Below, piece after piece: positions 36,255 to 45,687 of a stretch of 64,000 nucleotides of DNA (the first letter of the stretch is position 1; each line of letters opens with the position of its first letter). The position numbers and the translations under genes are program-made. Source of the stretch: Leifsonia shinshuensis (GTDB lineage Bacteria > Actinomycetota > Actinomycetes > Actinomycetales > Microbacteriaceae); NCBI RefSeq assembly GCF_031456835.1, contig NZ_JAVDVK010000001.1, positions 372,001-436,000 of the forward strand. The letters are read 5' to 3'. The notes beneath the pieces were generated by a model that ran no database searches, was not told where the DNA came from, and saw nothing but the letters and a program-made list of their open reading frames with translations.

Positions 36255-38369
36255 TCAGCCTCCCAGTTGCTCGTCGATGTAGGGGGCCAACGCCGTCGAG
36301 TACTCCTCGCTGAGGTGCGAGAAGTCCCGGTAGACGATGACCGAGCCGACCTGAGGGTAACACCACTGCTGATCGCAGAACCGGTCGCGCATCGAGAGGT
36401 GGGTGACCTGATGCGCTCGCGCGGCGTCGGCCGCCGCCTGGGTGATCGACATGGTCGGCGGCAGAGCCTGGGCCCGCGGCACCGCGCAGGCCATCGGGTC
36501 GGCGGCGTGCTCGGCGATGCACGTGGGAACGGAGGAGCCCTGCGTGCGGGGCACGTCGTCGAAGACATACACGTCCTTGCCGGCCGCGCGCCAGGCAGCC
36601 CACTCGTCGCGGAACCCGTCGATCGCCGGATCGGCCAGCGAGCGGCCGGCGGGGGAGGCGAAGGTGTAGGCCGACGAGAAGGCGGCGGTGAAGACCGCGC
36701 TGATCGAGTGATCCGCTTTCAGGTGGGCGTTCAGCCGTTCGACCCAGGCGTGGCATGCCGACTGGTTGGCGTCGGTGGTCTCGTTCGGCAGCACGCGCAG
36801 AGCCATCGTCGCGGGGCACGAGGTCTTCGTGTAGGTGACGATCTGCCAGCCGCGCTTCTTGCCGAGGGCGTCGAGCGCCGGAACCCAGGCCGCGGCGTGC
36901 GAGTCGCCGACGAGGGCCACCTTCTTCGTCGCCTTCGCAGGCGATGCGCCGTACGAGCAGGTGACGAGCTCCGAGCCTTCGAAGCCCGGCAGGCACAGCG
37001 GCTGCTCCTTCGAAATGCTCACCGCCGAGCGGCTCGCATCCTGGCCGGTGACCGGCGAGCAGGCGTTCGACGGGATCAGCGCGGCCGGCCCGTGGCACGG
37101 GCCCGACGCCGAGGCCGCCGCCACCGGGTTGAAGGCGGCGGGGACGGCGACCAGGACGACCGCGAGGGCGACGACCGCGGCGCCGCCCGCCAGTGCGAAC
37201 CCGAACGGCCGCCAGGCGACGCGCAGCAGACGTCCGCGACGCACCGGATCCTCCACCACGACCTTGGTGGCCCAGGCCGCGGCGATCGCGGCGAGGAGGA
37301 TGAGCACCTTGGTCTTCCAGCCGAGCGGGTGACCCAGGATGAACGGCAGGATGACGATCGGCGGCCAGTGCCACAGATAGAGCGAGTAGGAGATGTCGCC
37401 CACGAAGCGCGCCGGCCGGCGCGACAGCCACCATCCCGGAGCATCCGGCCGCGCGCGACCAGAGCCCAGGATGAGCGCCACGGTCGCGAGCACCGGCAGC
37501 GCGGCGGTGTAGCCCGGGAAGGGCGTCGCCGACGAGTAGGCGGTGATGCTGAACGCGAGGGCGCAGACGGCCGCCCAGCCGATCAGCGTCGCAGCGAGGC
37601 CGCTGTAGCGGCGCTCACCCGCCAGCAGCGCGGCCAGACCGCCCGCGCCGAACTCCCAGACCCGCGTCGGGGTCACGAAGTACGCACCAGCCTGGTTCAC
37701 CGAGGTGTCGTAGATGGAGTACGCGAGCGAGAGCACCGTGACCGCCAGCAGCCCGAGAACGAAGACCCGGCGCGCGGCGGTGGGCCTCAACGGCCCCCGC
37801 GGCTCCGCCGACGCCGTCGAGCGCCGCCGGGCGGCGAGCCAGAACAGGGCGAGCAGCAGGAGCGGCCAGACGACGTAGAACTGCTCCTCGACGGACAGCG
37901 ACCAGAAGTGCTGAGCGACGGTGGCGCTGTCGTTCATGGCCGAGTAGTCAACGGCGTTCGCGGCGAGCAGCCAGTTCTGCACGTAGAGCGCGCTGGCGGC
38001 GATCTGCCGCGCCGACGCCTCCCAGGTCGTGACGGGCGCCCACAGGTAGACGGCGACACAGGACACGGCCAGCACCAGGAGGGACGCGGGCAGCAGCCGC
38101 CGGATCCGGCGCCCCCAGAAGGCGGCCAGTCCGACGCGGCCGGTGCGCGTGAAGTCGCGGAACAGGTGCGAGGTGATCAGGTACCCGGAGATGACGAAGA
38201 ACACGTCGACACCGACGTAGCCGCCGGTGAGCCGCTCCGGCCACAGGTGGTAGAAGACGACCGCCAGCACCGCGAGGGCCCGGAGACCCTGGATCTCCGG
38301 CCGGAACGTGGCGCCCGCAGCCTCCGCCTGGGGGCGGGCGGCGGGGAGCCGCGTGCGGAGGTCGGTCAC
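36255..38369 (-). CDS. Membrane O-acyltransferase with C-terminal SGNH domain (OatA/OafA type)
   Basis: Transfers acyl (often acetyl) groups from the cytoplasmic side to an external glycan. Residues 25-370 form the acyltransferase-3 domain with about ten segments, starting FRPEIQGLRALAVLAVVFYHLWPERLTGGYVGVDVFFVISGYL (in two blocks). Past residue 430 lies an external SGNH domain with VALVGDSHAAAW and the C-terminal DFSHLSEEYS. 704 aa from GTG at 38369, which lies 7 nt after a TAGCCT box. The target could be peptidoglycan or a surface polysaccharide. Confidence 0.9.
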   Translation of the reverse strand: MTDLRTRLPAARPQAEAAGATFRPEIQGLRALAVLAVVFYHLWPERLTGGYVGVDVFFVISGYLITSHLFRDFTRTGRVGLAAFWGRRIRRLLPASLLVLAVSCVAVYLWAPVTTWEASARQIAASALYVQNWLLAANAVDYSAMNDSATVAQHFWSLSVEEQFYVVWPLLLLALFWLAARRRSTASAEPRGPLRPTAARRVFVLGLLAVTVLSLAYSIYDTSVNQAGAYFVTPTRVWEFGAGGLAALLAGERRYSGLAATLIGWAAVCALAFSITAYSSATPFPGYTAALPVLATVALILGSGRARPDAPGWWLSRRPARFVGDISYSLYLWHWPPIVILPFILGHPLGWKTKVLILLAAIAAAWATKVVVEDPVRRGRLLRVAWRPFGFALAGGAAVVALAVVLVAVPAAFNPVAAASASGPCHGPAALIPSNACSPVTGQDASRSAVSISKEQPLCLPGFEGSELVTCSYGASPAKATKKVALVGDSHAAAWVPALDALGKKRGWQIVTYTKTSCPATMALRVLPNETTDANQSACHAWVERLNAHLKADHSISAVFTAAFSSAYTFASPAGRSLADPAIDGFRDEWAAWRAAGKDVYVFDDVPRTQGSSVPTCIAEHAADPMACAVPRAQALPPTMSITQAAADAARAHQVTHLSMRDRFCDQQWCYPQVGSVIVYRDFSHLSEEYSTALAPYIDEQLGG

Positions 38370-38376
38370 GATCCAC

Positions 38377-38382
38377 AGGCTA
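38377..38382 (-). promoter_or_regulatory. -10 box TAGCCT, leaderless GTG at 38369
   Basis: TAGCCT on the minus strand followed by 7 nt and GTG; promoter of the acyltransferase/SGNH pair. The in-frame ATG at 38414 lies upstream of this box. Confidence 0.5.
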
Positions 38383-38471
38383 AAGCATGGAAAGCCTGCA
38401 GCGTCTTCGAGCACCCCTCAGACGTTCGCGGCGCGTCGCTCAGCGCGGGTCGTGCCGGGCGGACGCCATCC

Positions 38472-39314
38472 TCACCGGTCGCGGGCGATGACCGAGAAGT
38501 CCTTGTCGCCCTGCCCGGCGTCGATCGCGCGCTGGAGCTCCGCGGCCACCAGCGCGGCCGCCGGGAGCGGCACGTCCGCCGTCGCCAGCATCAGGCGCAG
38601 GTCTTTGGCCAGCAGGGATGCGGAGAACTGCGTGTCGTCGAAGTCGCCGGACGCGACGACCGGTCCCTTCATCCCGGCGATCGGCGCGATCGAGGTCAGG
38701 GGCAGCACGTCGAGCACCTCGGCCGTGGAGAGTCCGCCCGCCTTTCCCAGCCGCAGCGTCTCGCTGAGCGCCTCCATGGAGACCGCCAGGGCGAGGTTCG
38801 CGACCAGCTTGGCGGCGGCCGCTTTGGCAGGCGAGTCGAATGTCCGGATCTTGTCCGGATCGGCCCACAGGCTGACGATGGTCCGAGCCTGACGGACCGC
38901 GTCGTGCTCGCCGCCGATCAGGACCGCGAGGCTCCCGGCGCGCGCGGGGGCGAGCGAGCCGACGACAGGGGAGTGGACGTAGCGGACGCCCGCGGACGAC
39001 GCCCAGGCGCCGAATTCGTCGGCGTCCGAGGGTGCCACCGTGGTCACGTCGATCCACAGCGCGCCGGACGGGATCGGCACAGACGGGTCGATCACGGTCT
39101 CGCGAACCGCGTCCGGCCCGAACAGCACGGTGACGACCGCGTCGGCGCCGTCCACCGCCTCGGCCGCGGAGCCCGCGATGCGCGCGCCGCGTCGGCCGAC
39201 CGTCTCCGTCGGCTCCGGGGACCGGTTCCAGGCGGTCACGGTGTGACCCGCGTCGATCAGGTGCGTGACGAGCTCGCGGCCCATGCGGCCGAGCCCCAGC
39301 AGTGCGATGTCCAT
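38472..39314 (-). CDS. NAD(P)-dependent beta-hydroxyacid dehydrogenase-like protein
   Basis: 6-phosphogluconate/3-hydroxyisobutyrate dehydrogenase superfamily. Rossmann motif IALLGLGRMGREL at the N-terminus, DVTTVAPSDADEFGAWA and SPVVGSLAPARAGSLAVLIGG (substrate side), and KLVANLALAVSMEALSETLRLGKAGGL with the catalytic-lysine region (AAAKLVAN). 280 aa. ATG at 39314 is preceded at 7 nt by CACAGT, a possible leaderless promoter, though it is only 43 bp past the end of the carbohydrate operon and could be read through from it. Confidence 0.85.
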   Translation of the reverse strand: MDIALLGLGRMGRELVTHLIDAGHTVTAWNRSPEPTETVGRRGARIAGSAAEAVDGADAVVTVLFGPDAVRETVIDPSVPIPSGALWIDVTTVAPSDADEFGAWASSAGVRYVHSPVVGSLAPARAGSLAVLIGGEHDAVRQARTIVSLWADPDKIRTFDSPAKAAAAKLVANLALAVSMEALSETLRLGKAGGLSTAEVLDVLPLTSIAPIAGMKGPVVASGDFDDTQFSASLLAKDLRLMLATADVPLPAAALVAAELQRAIDAGQGDKDFSVIARDR

Positions 39315-39321
39315 GGGGTCC

Positions 39322-39327
39322 ACTGTG
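39322..39327 (-). promoter_or_regulatory. -10-like box CACAGT before the dehydrogenase gene
   Basis: CACAGT on the minus strand sits 7 nt before the ATG at 39314, the same spacing as other leaderless starts here but with a weaker first base. Confidence 0.35.
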
Positions 39328-39357
39328 CGCCCCGGTCCGCAGACGCGGAAGGGGTGC

Positions 39358-40419
39358 TCAGGCGGCTCCTTCCTCCCGTTCGAGCAGTGCGACGCCGATC
39401 TTGGAGTCCGCCATGCCGTAGAACACCCAGTCGCGGCCGTCGACCGTCTCGATGGCCGTCGGGAAGACGACGTTCGGCACGATGCCGCTCCGCTCATCCT
39501 CCGTCTCGGCTGACAGCAGCGGCTCGCGGGTCCGGTCCAGCACCTTCCACGGCTCGTCCGCGTCGAGGATCATGGCGCCCGCTGCGTAGTTGACGTTCTT
39601 CTGCTGGTCGACGCCCGGCTCCAGCCGGCCGGTGACGCCGTGGTGCAGCAGCAGCCAGCCCTCCGGGACCCGCCGCGGCGCGGGGCCGGCACCGATCTTG
39701 AGCTCCTCGAACGGGAACTCCGGCCCCGCCAGGAAGCGGTTCTGCCGCCAGCGCGCGAGCTCGCGCACATCGCTCTGCACGGCATCGAGGGGGATGAACG
39801 CGATCCAGATGCTCGGACGGGTCTCACCCGACGGCGGATGCTCGCCCTCGCCGGGCCGGATGCCACCGAGGTCCCACACCGGCCGGTGCAGCACGGCGAG
39901 CGACGGTGTGCCGTCCGGAGCGGACACCGGCTCCGGGAAGAACACGGTGTCCTTGTTGTGGAACAGGGCCAGGTCGATGCCCAGCGCGTCGTCGTACTCG
40001 AACGAGACCGGTCCGAGCCGGCGCCAGGCGCGCAGGTCGTCGGACACCGCGACGGCGGTGCGCGGCCCGAGCGGCCCGTACGCGACGTAGGTCATCACGT
40101 GCAGCCCGAGCGACGGGATGAACGTGGTGCGCGGGTCCTCCACGCCGGCGTTGCTGCGCCCGCGCTCGAACGGGCGGTCGGGCTCGAGCACGACGCCCTG
40201 CCGCTCGACGGCCACTGGGACGCCGTCCTCGACGACCACCCGGGCGATGCCGACGCGCGACACGTTGCCCTCGGCGACCAGGCGCGGCAGGAGGTACAGC
40301 TCACCGTCGGGGCCGCGGCCGGAGGCGGGGTTCAGCACGCCCTCCGCCTCGAGCGGGTCGCCGGCGGCGGGCGTCATGACGACCCCGGCGCGCGAGAGCC
40401 GATACGGAAACGGGGTCAT
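39358..40419 (-). CDS. GH130-like glycosidase/phosphorylase (353 aa)
   Basis: Five-bladed propeller enzyme of the GH130 type, a family that cleaves or phosphorolyses beta-mannosides. Matches to the family pattern are NPASGRGPDGELYLLPRL, SRVGIARV, GVEDPRTTFIPSLGLHVMTYVAYGPLGPRTAVAVSDDLRAWRRLGP (in parts), a DLALFHNKDTVFFPEP segment and LAVLHRPVWD. Whether it is a hydrolase or phosphorylase is not decided by what I can see. ATG overlaps the stop of the other GH130-like gene (ATGA). Confidence 0.82.
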   Translation of the reverse strand: MTPFPYRLSRAGVVMTPAAGDPLEAEGVLNPASGRGPDGELYLLPRLVAEGNVSRVGIARVVVEDGVPVAVERQGVVLEPDRPFERGRSNAGVEDPRTTFIPSLGLHVMTYVAYGPLGPRTAVAVSDDLRAWRRLGPVSFEYDDALGIDLALFHNKDTVFFPEPVSAPDGTPSLAVLHRPVWDLGGIRPGEGEHPPSGETRPSIWIAFIPLDAVQSDVRELARWRQNRFLAGPEFPFEELKIGAGPAPRRVPEGWLLLHHGVTGRLEPGVDQQKNVNYAAGAMILDADEPWKVLDRTREPLLSAETEDERSGIVPNVVFPTAIETVDGRDWVFYGMADSKIGVALLEREEGAA

Positions 40420-41459
40420 GCGTCCACCTCCCGGTAGAAGTACAGTTCGCGGCTGTCACGGGGTGCGTCCCAGCCCTGGGCGAACGACCAGCGGCCGCCG
40501 ATCTTCTGGAGGCCGCCCCAGGCCAGCGACCCGCCGCGGTTGACCGCGCGCTGCGTGAAGGGGTCGTCGAGCCGGTAGAGCGCCTGCGCCGCGGCGAAGT
40601 CGCCGTGCTCGTCCGCGTAGAAGAAGTCGAGCACCATCCGGTCGCCGTCCACCGCCGCACAGGCGACCTCGAAGAGCGAGCCGGAGAGCGGCGTCAGGTC
40701 GAGGTACGGCTGCTCGGCGAAGCTCCAGTCGAGACCGTCGGCGGAGTGGCCGACCATCGGGCGGCCGCCGCATCCCTCCGACAGGAACATCAGGTACTCG
40801 CCGCCGATGCGCACCGCGCGGCCATGCTCGTCGCGGGGGATCACCGCTCCCTTCGCCCAGTACTCGGAGACGTCGTACGGCACCACGAGTCCGCGCTTCT
40901 CCCAGTGCTCGAGATCCTGCGAGACCGCGGACATGATGTCGACCGCGACCGAGCCGTCGTCGCGCCGCCAGATGGCGTTGTAGAACAGCACGTAGCCGTC
41001 GTCGACGGCGTACACCTTCGGGTCCTCGCAGCCGAGCACCTCGTTCGAGAAGGTCGGGTAGATCAGCGGGTTGAGGGGCGAGTCGTGCCACACCCCGTCC
41101 CGGCGCACGGCGTGGCCGATCCGGCTGGCCGTCGACTCCTTCCGCGGGGATGCGCGATAGAAGAGGTGCAGCTCGTCGCCGCGCTCGATCACGGTGGGGT
41201 TGAAGATCGAGTCGCTCGTCCATCCCACCCCCGTCGGGTCGTCCCACTGGCCTTCCAGGCGGAAGGTCAGGGCGTCGTCCCGGCCGAACGGACCGATGGC
41301 CCAGTCCGGCCGCTCCGGGTAGTGGGCGGAGAACTGGTCGGTCGAGATGCGGTCGGTGAGGGCGTTGGTGTGCGCCAGCGCCTCCCTGTAGCTGGCCAGC
41401 AGGGCGTCGTGCCCGGCCGGGATGCGGACGGTGTCCATGGTCTCCTTCGTGGGGCTCAT
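40416..41459 (-). CDS. GH130-like propeller glycosidase (347 aa)
   Basis: Second propeller enzyme in the operon: FNPTVIERGDELHLFYRASPRKESTASRIGHAV, GCEDPKVYAVDDGYVLFYNAIW and AKGAVIPRDEHGRAVRIGGEYLMFLSEG correspond to the blades and acidic catalytic region of GH130/DUF377 proteins, more divergent than its neighbour. Two starts compete: ATG at 41459, overlapping the permease stop (ATGA), and ATG at 41438 after AAGGAG with a 3-nt gap. Intracellular, acting on oligosaccharides imported by the ABC system. Confidence 0.78.
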   Translation of the reverse strand: MSPTKETMDTVRIPAGHDALLASYREALAHTNALTDRISTDQFSAHYPERPDWAIGPFGRDDALTFRLEGQWDDPTGVGWTSDSIFNPTVIERGDELHLFYRASPRKESTASRIGHAVRRDGVWHDSPLNPLIYPTFSNEVLGCEDPKVYAVDDGYVLFYNAIWRRDDGSVAVDIMSAVSQDLEHWEKRGLVVPYDVSEYWAKGAVIPRDEHGRAVRIGGEYLMFLSEGCGGRPMVGHSADGLDWSFAEQPYLDLTPLSGSLFEVACAAVDGDRMVLDFFYADEHGDFAAAQALYRLDDPFTQRAVNRGGSLAWGGLQKIGGRWSFAQGWDAPRDSRELYFYREVDA

Positions 41460-42376
41460 CCCTTAACGGACGAGCCGAGGTCGCTCGAGGTGAAGTAGCG
41501 CTGGAACACGATGAACAGCACGACCACCGGGCCGGCCAGCACGACTGCGCCGGCCAGGATGGCGCCGTACGGGTTGGCGGTGGATCCGGCCACGGTCGAG
41601 ATGTAGTTCGCCAGCGAGACGGCGAGCGGCTGCAGGCTCGCCTCCTTCGTAATCAGGAACGGCCAGAGGAACTCGTTCCACGGGCCGATGAAGGTCAGCA
41701 GCAGCGCGGTCACCAGCGCCGGGCGGACGAGCGGGAGGGCGATCCGCCAGAGAAGCGTGAACTCGCCCGCGCCATCCACCCGCGCCGCGTCGAACAGCTC
41801 GCGCGGCAGCTGGAGGAAGTACTGCCGGAAGATGAGCACCGCCGCCGAGTTGATGGCGAACGGCAGGATCATCCCCAGGTAGTTGTCCGCGAGCCCGTAG
41901 TTGCGCGCGATCAGCACGTAGAGCGGGATCATCAGCAGCTGGAACGGGATGGTCTGCACCAGCAGCGCCAGCGCGAACGTGACACCCCGCCCACGCCATT
42001 CCAGGATCGCGAGCGAGTACCCGGCCAGCACGCCGAAGACCACCGTGCCGAGCAGCACGCCGCCCGTGAAGATTCCCGAGTTCACCAGGCCGGAGACCAG
42101 GTTGATTCGGGAGTTGATGTCGGCGTAGTTCGAGAGCGTCAGGTTGCCCGGGTTCGGGAACGCACCGGCGACGCTGGTATCCGGCGAGGTCTGCAGCGAC
42201 CCGACCAGCATGTAATAGAACGGGAACAGGAACGCGAACGCTCCGATGGTGAGCACGATCCCCTGGAGGATCGCCTGGCCGCGGCTGAGTCGCCGTGGAG
42301 CAGCGAAGTCGCGGCGACGCTTGCGGGGCTGGGGCACCGCGGCGGCGGATGCCGGGGGCGGAGTCGTCTGCGTCAT
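41456..42376 (-). CDS. ABC sugar transporter permease (MalG type)
   Basis: Second inner-membrane component of the CUT1-family importer. Six segments, beginning ILQGIVLTIGAFAFLFPFYYMLVGS; the EAA-type motif LPRELFDAARVDGAGEFTLLWRIALPLVRPALVT contacts the ATPase. 306 aa. The start ATG shares a base with the stop of the first permease (TGATG). No ATPase gene is in the operon, so a shared MsiK-type ATPase must drive it. Confidence 0.93.
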   Translation of the reverse strand: MTQTTPPPASAAAVPQPRKRRRDFAAPRRLSRGQAILQGIVLTIGAFAFLFPFYYMLVGSLQTSPDTSVAGAFPNPGNLTLSNYADINSRINLVSGLVNSGIFTGGVLLGTVVFGVLAGYSLAILEWRGRGVTFALALLVQTIPFQLLMIPLYVLIARNYGLADNYLGMILPFAINSAAVLIFRQYFLQLPRELFDAARVDGAGEFTLLWRIALPLVRPALVTALLLTFIGPWNEFLWPFLITKEASLQPLAVSLANYISTVAGSTANPYGAILAGAVVLAGPVVVLFIVFQRYFTSSDLGSSVKG

Positions 42377-43332
42377 CAGTCCCTCCCTCCTGCGAAACGG
42401 TTCTGGAGCCATCCGATGATCAGCACCCCGATGACCAGCACGACGCCGATCGCGGAGGCGTAGCCGGGGTGGCCCTGCTGGATGCCCTGCTGGTAGATGA
42501 GCAGCACGGGGCTGGCCGAGTGGCCGTCCGGGCCGCCGCCTCCGGTGAGGAGGTACGGCTCGGTGAACAGGTTGGCGCCGGTGATCGTCGCGAGCAGCAG
42601 CACCAGCACGGTCGCCGGACGCACGCCCGGGACGGTCACCGAGAAGAACTGCCGCACCTTGCCCGCGCCGTCGGTGGCCGCCGACTCGTACAGCTCGGTC
42701 GGGACGTTCTGCAGCGCCGCCAGGTAGAGCAGGATGTAGAACCCGAGGCCCTTCCAGGTGACGTAGATGGCGATCGTCGGCATGGCGAGCACCGGGCTCG
42801 ACAGCCAGCTCGGGCTGGGCGCCAGCGGGCCGAGGATGTTGTTGACCAGGCCGTTCTGGCCGAACAGGAACAGCCACACCCCGATGATCGCGACGCTGGC
42901 CGTGACGTAAGGCACGTAGTAGCTGACCCGCAGGAACGTCCGGAACCGCACGATGCTGTTGAGCCCGGAGGCGAGCAGCAGCGCCAGCACGACGGTGAGC
43001 GGCACGTTGATGATCAGGAAGATCCCGACGTTGACGAACGACTGGAGCACCTGGGGATCGGTGAAGGCCTGGATGTAGTTGTCCAGTCCGACGAACGGCC
43101 GGTCCACCGTCGCGCCGGGGGCGGCGAAGAAGTAGTCGAAGAACGAGATGTACACCGCGAAGCACAGCGGGAACGCGAAGATCAGCAGCACGAACACGAT
43201 GTACGGCGCGCTGAACAGCCAGCCGAGCGGGTTCCTCCCGAGCACGCGCTGCACCAGCGGCGCGCGATGCCGCCGGGGCGCGCCGGCGGCGGGCGTGGTG
43301 CCCGCCGCCGGGGGAGCGGATGTGGTGCTCAT
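42376..43332 (-). CDS. ABC sugar transporter permease (MalF type)
   Basis: First permease of the importer, 318 aa, six segments with WLFSAPYIVFVLLIFAFPLCFAVY near the N-terminus and the EAA motif VPTELYESAATDGAGKVRQFFSVTVPGVRPATVL. A Pro/Ala-rich 25-aa cytoplasmic N-terminus precedes segment 1. ATG at 43332 begins 2 nt past the binding-protein stop. Confidence 0.93.
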   Translation of the reverse strand: MSTTSAPPAAGTTPAAGAPRRHRAPLVQRVLGRNPLGWLFSAPYIVFVLLIFAFPLCFAVYISFFDYFFAAPGATVDRPFVGLDNYIQAFTDPQVLQSFVNVGIFLIINVPLTVVLALLLASGLNSIVRFRTFLRVSYYVPYVTASVAIIGVWLFLFGQNGLVNNILGPLAPSPSWLSSPVLAMPTIAIYVTWKGLGFYILLYLAALQNVPTELYESAATDGAGKVRQFFSVTVPGVRPATVLVLLLATITGANLFTEPYLLTGGGGPDGHSASPVLLIYQQGIQQGHPGYASAIGVVLVIGVLIIGWLQNRFAGGRD

Positions 43333-43334
43333 GG

Positions 43335-44642
43335 TTACTTCTGCGCCTGCAGCTTGTCGATCTTGTCGGCGGCCGCCTTGAACGCGTCCTCGACCGAACC
43401 GCTGCCGTTCACGACCGCCTTGGTGTAGGCGTCGCGCAGGGCCTGCATCTGGGCGATCGTGTTGGTGCCGGTCGGGTCATCGGCCGTGCGGGCGCTCTGC
43501 GCACCGAACTCCTTGTACGCCGGGTGGGAGTCGAAGTAGTCGGAGTACGTCGTCGCCACGTCCGTCCGGATCGGCATCTGGCCGGTCACGTCGAGCAGCT
43601 TGCCGTCCTGCTCCTTGCTCGTCGCGAACTTGATGACATCCCACGCCGTGCCCTGGTTCTTGCACGAGGTGTACATGCCGATGTTCTTCGCGTCCGGGAA
43701 CGTGTAGGTCTCGTCGGCCGGCTTCCCGTCCTTGGTCGGGACGGGGACCGAGCCCCACTGCACCTTGTCGCCGTAGTAGGCGATCGCCCACGGTCCGACG
43801 ATGGCCATCGCGGACTTGCCGTCCTGGAAGGCGTCGCCCTGGTACTGCTCCTTGCCGGCGAGCCCGTCGCTGTAGATCTGCTTCCAGAAGTTCGCGACAT
43901 CCAGCGAGTCCTGGCTGGTGACCGTGGCCTTGCCGTCCTCGATGAACGTCTTGCCGCCGGTCTGAGCGGCGAGCAGCGGCAGGTAGTCGAAGTTCACCTG
44001 GAAGAACTCGCTCGTCGGCGCCGGGTAGATCGCGTACGGCGCGGCGCCGGACGACTTGATCTTCTGCGCGGCCGCCAGGAACTTGTCGTAGGTCGACAGG
44101 TCGGGGTTGTTCGGGTCGAGGCCGGCCTTCTGGAAGATGGCCTTGTTGTAGAAGATCATGACCGGGTTCTGCTTCCAGGGCATCTGGTAGTAGTCGCCGT
44201 CGGAGGACTTGTACTGCTTCGCGGCGTCGCCGCTGCGCGCCTCGATGTACTTCGCGCCGTCGGAGAACTTCGACAGGTCGACGAGGCCGCCCTGCTTCTG
44301 CCACTGACCGGTTGCGGCCGGGAGGTTGTTGAACACCAGGCACGGCGTGGTGCCCGCGGTGATCGCGGCGCCGATGACCTCCTCGGTGCTCTTGCCGGCC
44401 GGCACCTCCTGCGCCTTGATCTGCTCCTTGGGATGCGCGGAGTTCCAGGCCGAGACCATGGCCTTGCCCCACTGCACCTCCTGGGCGTTGTTGGAGTACC
44501 AGATGGTAATCGGCCCGTGCGCCTTCATGGCGTCGCTGGCACCGCCGCCGCTCGATCCGCAGGCGGCGAGCGTGCCGGCGATCAGCCCGGCGGTGACGAG
44601 GGATGCGGCGAGTCTGCCTCTTCGCAGTGTGTTCTTTCGCAT
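43335..44642 (-). CDS. Extracellular sugar-binding lipoprotein
   Basis: Captures oligosaccharide outside the membrane and delivers it to the two permeases. Signal peptide with lipobox LAAC (Cys28) followed by GSSGGGAS linker; ITIWYSNNAQEVQWGKAMVSAWNSAHP is a typical start of the family 1 binding fold. 435 aa, aromatic-rich ligand region (QMPWKQNPVMIFYNKAIF). ATG at 44642 with AAGG-rich upstream sequence; it starts 25 nt past the LacI stop. Confidence 0.93.
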   Translation of the reverse strand: MRKNTLRRGRLAASLVTAGLIAGTLAACGSSGGGASDAMKAHGPITIWYSNNAQEVQWGKAMVSAWNSAHPKEQIKAQEVPAGKSTEEVIGAAITAGTTPCLVFNNLPAATGQWQKQGGLVDLSKFSDGAKYIEARSGDAAKQYKSSDGDYYQMPWKQNPVMIFYNKAIFQKAGLDPNNPDLSTYDKFLAAAQKIKSSGAAPYAIYPAPTSEFFQVNFDYLPLLAAQTGGKTFIEDGKATVTSQDSLDVANFWKQIYSDGLAGKEQYQGDAFQDGKSAMAIVGPWAIAYYGDKVQWGSVPVPTKDGKPADETYTFPDAKNIGMYTSCKNQGTAWDVIKFATSKEQDGKLLDVTGQMPIRTDVATTYSDYFDSHPAYKEFGAQSARTADDPTGTNTIAQMQALRDAYTKAVVNGSGSVEDAFKAAADKIDKLQAQK

Positions 44643-44667
44643 GGTGTGCCTTTCGATGGGGTGGGGT

Positions 44668-45687
44668 TCAGCGGGCGGGCGGCGCCGTGGAGGCGCGCAC
44701 CACGAGCCGGGCGGGCGGCAGGGCGACGTCGGCGGCCTCGCCGTCCTCCACCAGCCGCAGCAGCGCGGTGGCGGCGGCGAGGCCGAAGCCTGCCGGGTCG
44801 TTGTCGAGGGTGGTGAGGGAGGGATAGACGAACGACCCGATGTGGGATCCGTCCAGCCCGGTGACCGAGAGCTCGCCGGGGAGGTCGAGCCCGCGTTCGT
44901 GAGCGACGCCCATCCCGGCGATCGCCATCGGGTCGTTGCCGTAGACGATCGCGGTCGGGCGGTCCTCGCCGTCGAGGAGGGCCGCTGTGGCGGACGCTCC
45001 CTGCTCGGGCGAGAAGTCAGTGGGGACGACGACCGGTTCGAGTCCCGCCGCGCGGGCGGCCTCCTCGAACCGCTCGCGCCGGCGGAGGCCGTGCAGCATC
45101 CGCTCGTCTCCGGAGACGTGCGCGATGCGGTGGTGGCCGAGGCCGACGAGGTGGGCGACGAGCTCGTCGATGCCGCTGTCGTAGTCACGGCTGATGACCG
45201 GGAACGGGCTGCCGCCGGGAGGGGCGCCGAGCGAGACGGCGAACGAGCCGAGGCGCTCGATGAGGGGGATGCGCGCATCCTCGGCCAGCAGGTCGGTGAG
45301 GAGGAAGCCGTCGACGCGCTTGTCCGCGGCGAGGCGGGCGTAGGCGCGCTCCTCGGCGGCCGCATCGGGGACCACGGTCAGCACGAGGACGTTGCCGCGC
45401 TCCGAGAGCACGGTCTCGACGCCCGCGATGAACGCCGCGAAGAACGGGTCGACCTCGATCGTCCGCGGTTCGCGACGCAGCACCAGCCCCAGGGCGTAGG
45501 CGCGGCGGGTGGTGAGCCCGCGCGCGCCGGGGTTCGGCGTCCAGCCGAGCTCCTTCGCGGTCTGCAGGATGCGCTCCCGCGTCTCGCTCTTGACCCCCGG
45601 CCGGTCGTTGAGGGTGAGCGACACCAGCGACTTGCTCACGCCGGCGGCGCGGGCGACGTCGTTGATCGTGACGGCGGACGGGCTCAT
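44668..45687 (-). CDS. LacI family transcriptional regulator
   Basis: Sugar-responsive repressor. HTH plus hinge VTINDVARAAGVSKSLVSLTLND (residues 6-28) then RERILQTAKELGWTPNPGARGL; ligand-binding domain from about 62. The gene is inside the operon it probably controls: ATG overlaps the stop of the secreted-protein gene (ATGA), and a LacI-type palindrome lies at the operon promoter (47824-47835). 339 aa. Confidence 0.93.
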   Translation of the reverse strand: MSPSAVTINDVARAAGVSKSLVSLTLNDRPGVKSETRERILQTAKELGWTPNPGARGLTTRRAYALGLVLRREPRTIEVDPFFAAFIAGVETVLSERGNVLVLTVVPDAAAEERAYARLAADKRVDGFLLTDLLAEDARIPLIERLGSFAVSLGAPPGGSPFPVISRDYDSGIDELVAHLVGLGHHRIAHVSGDERMLHGLRRRERFEEAARAAGLEPVVVPTDFSPEQGASATAALLDGEDRPTAIVYGNDPMAIAGMGVAHERGLDLPGELSVTGLDGSHIGSFVYPSLTTLDNDPAGFGLAAATALLRLVEDGEAADVALPPARLVVRASTAPPAR

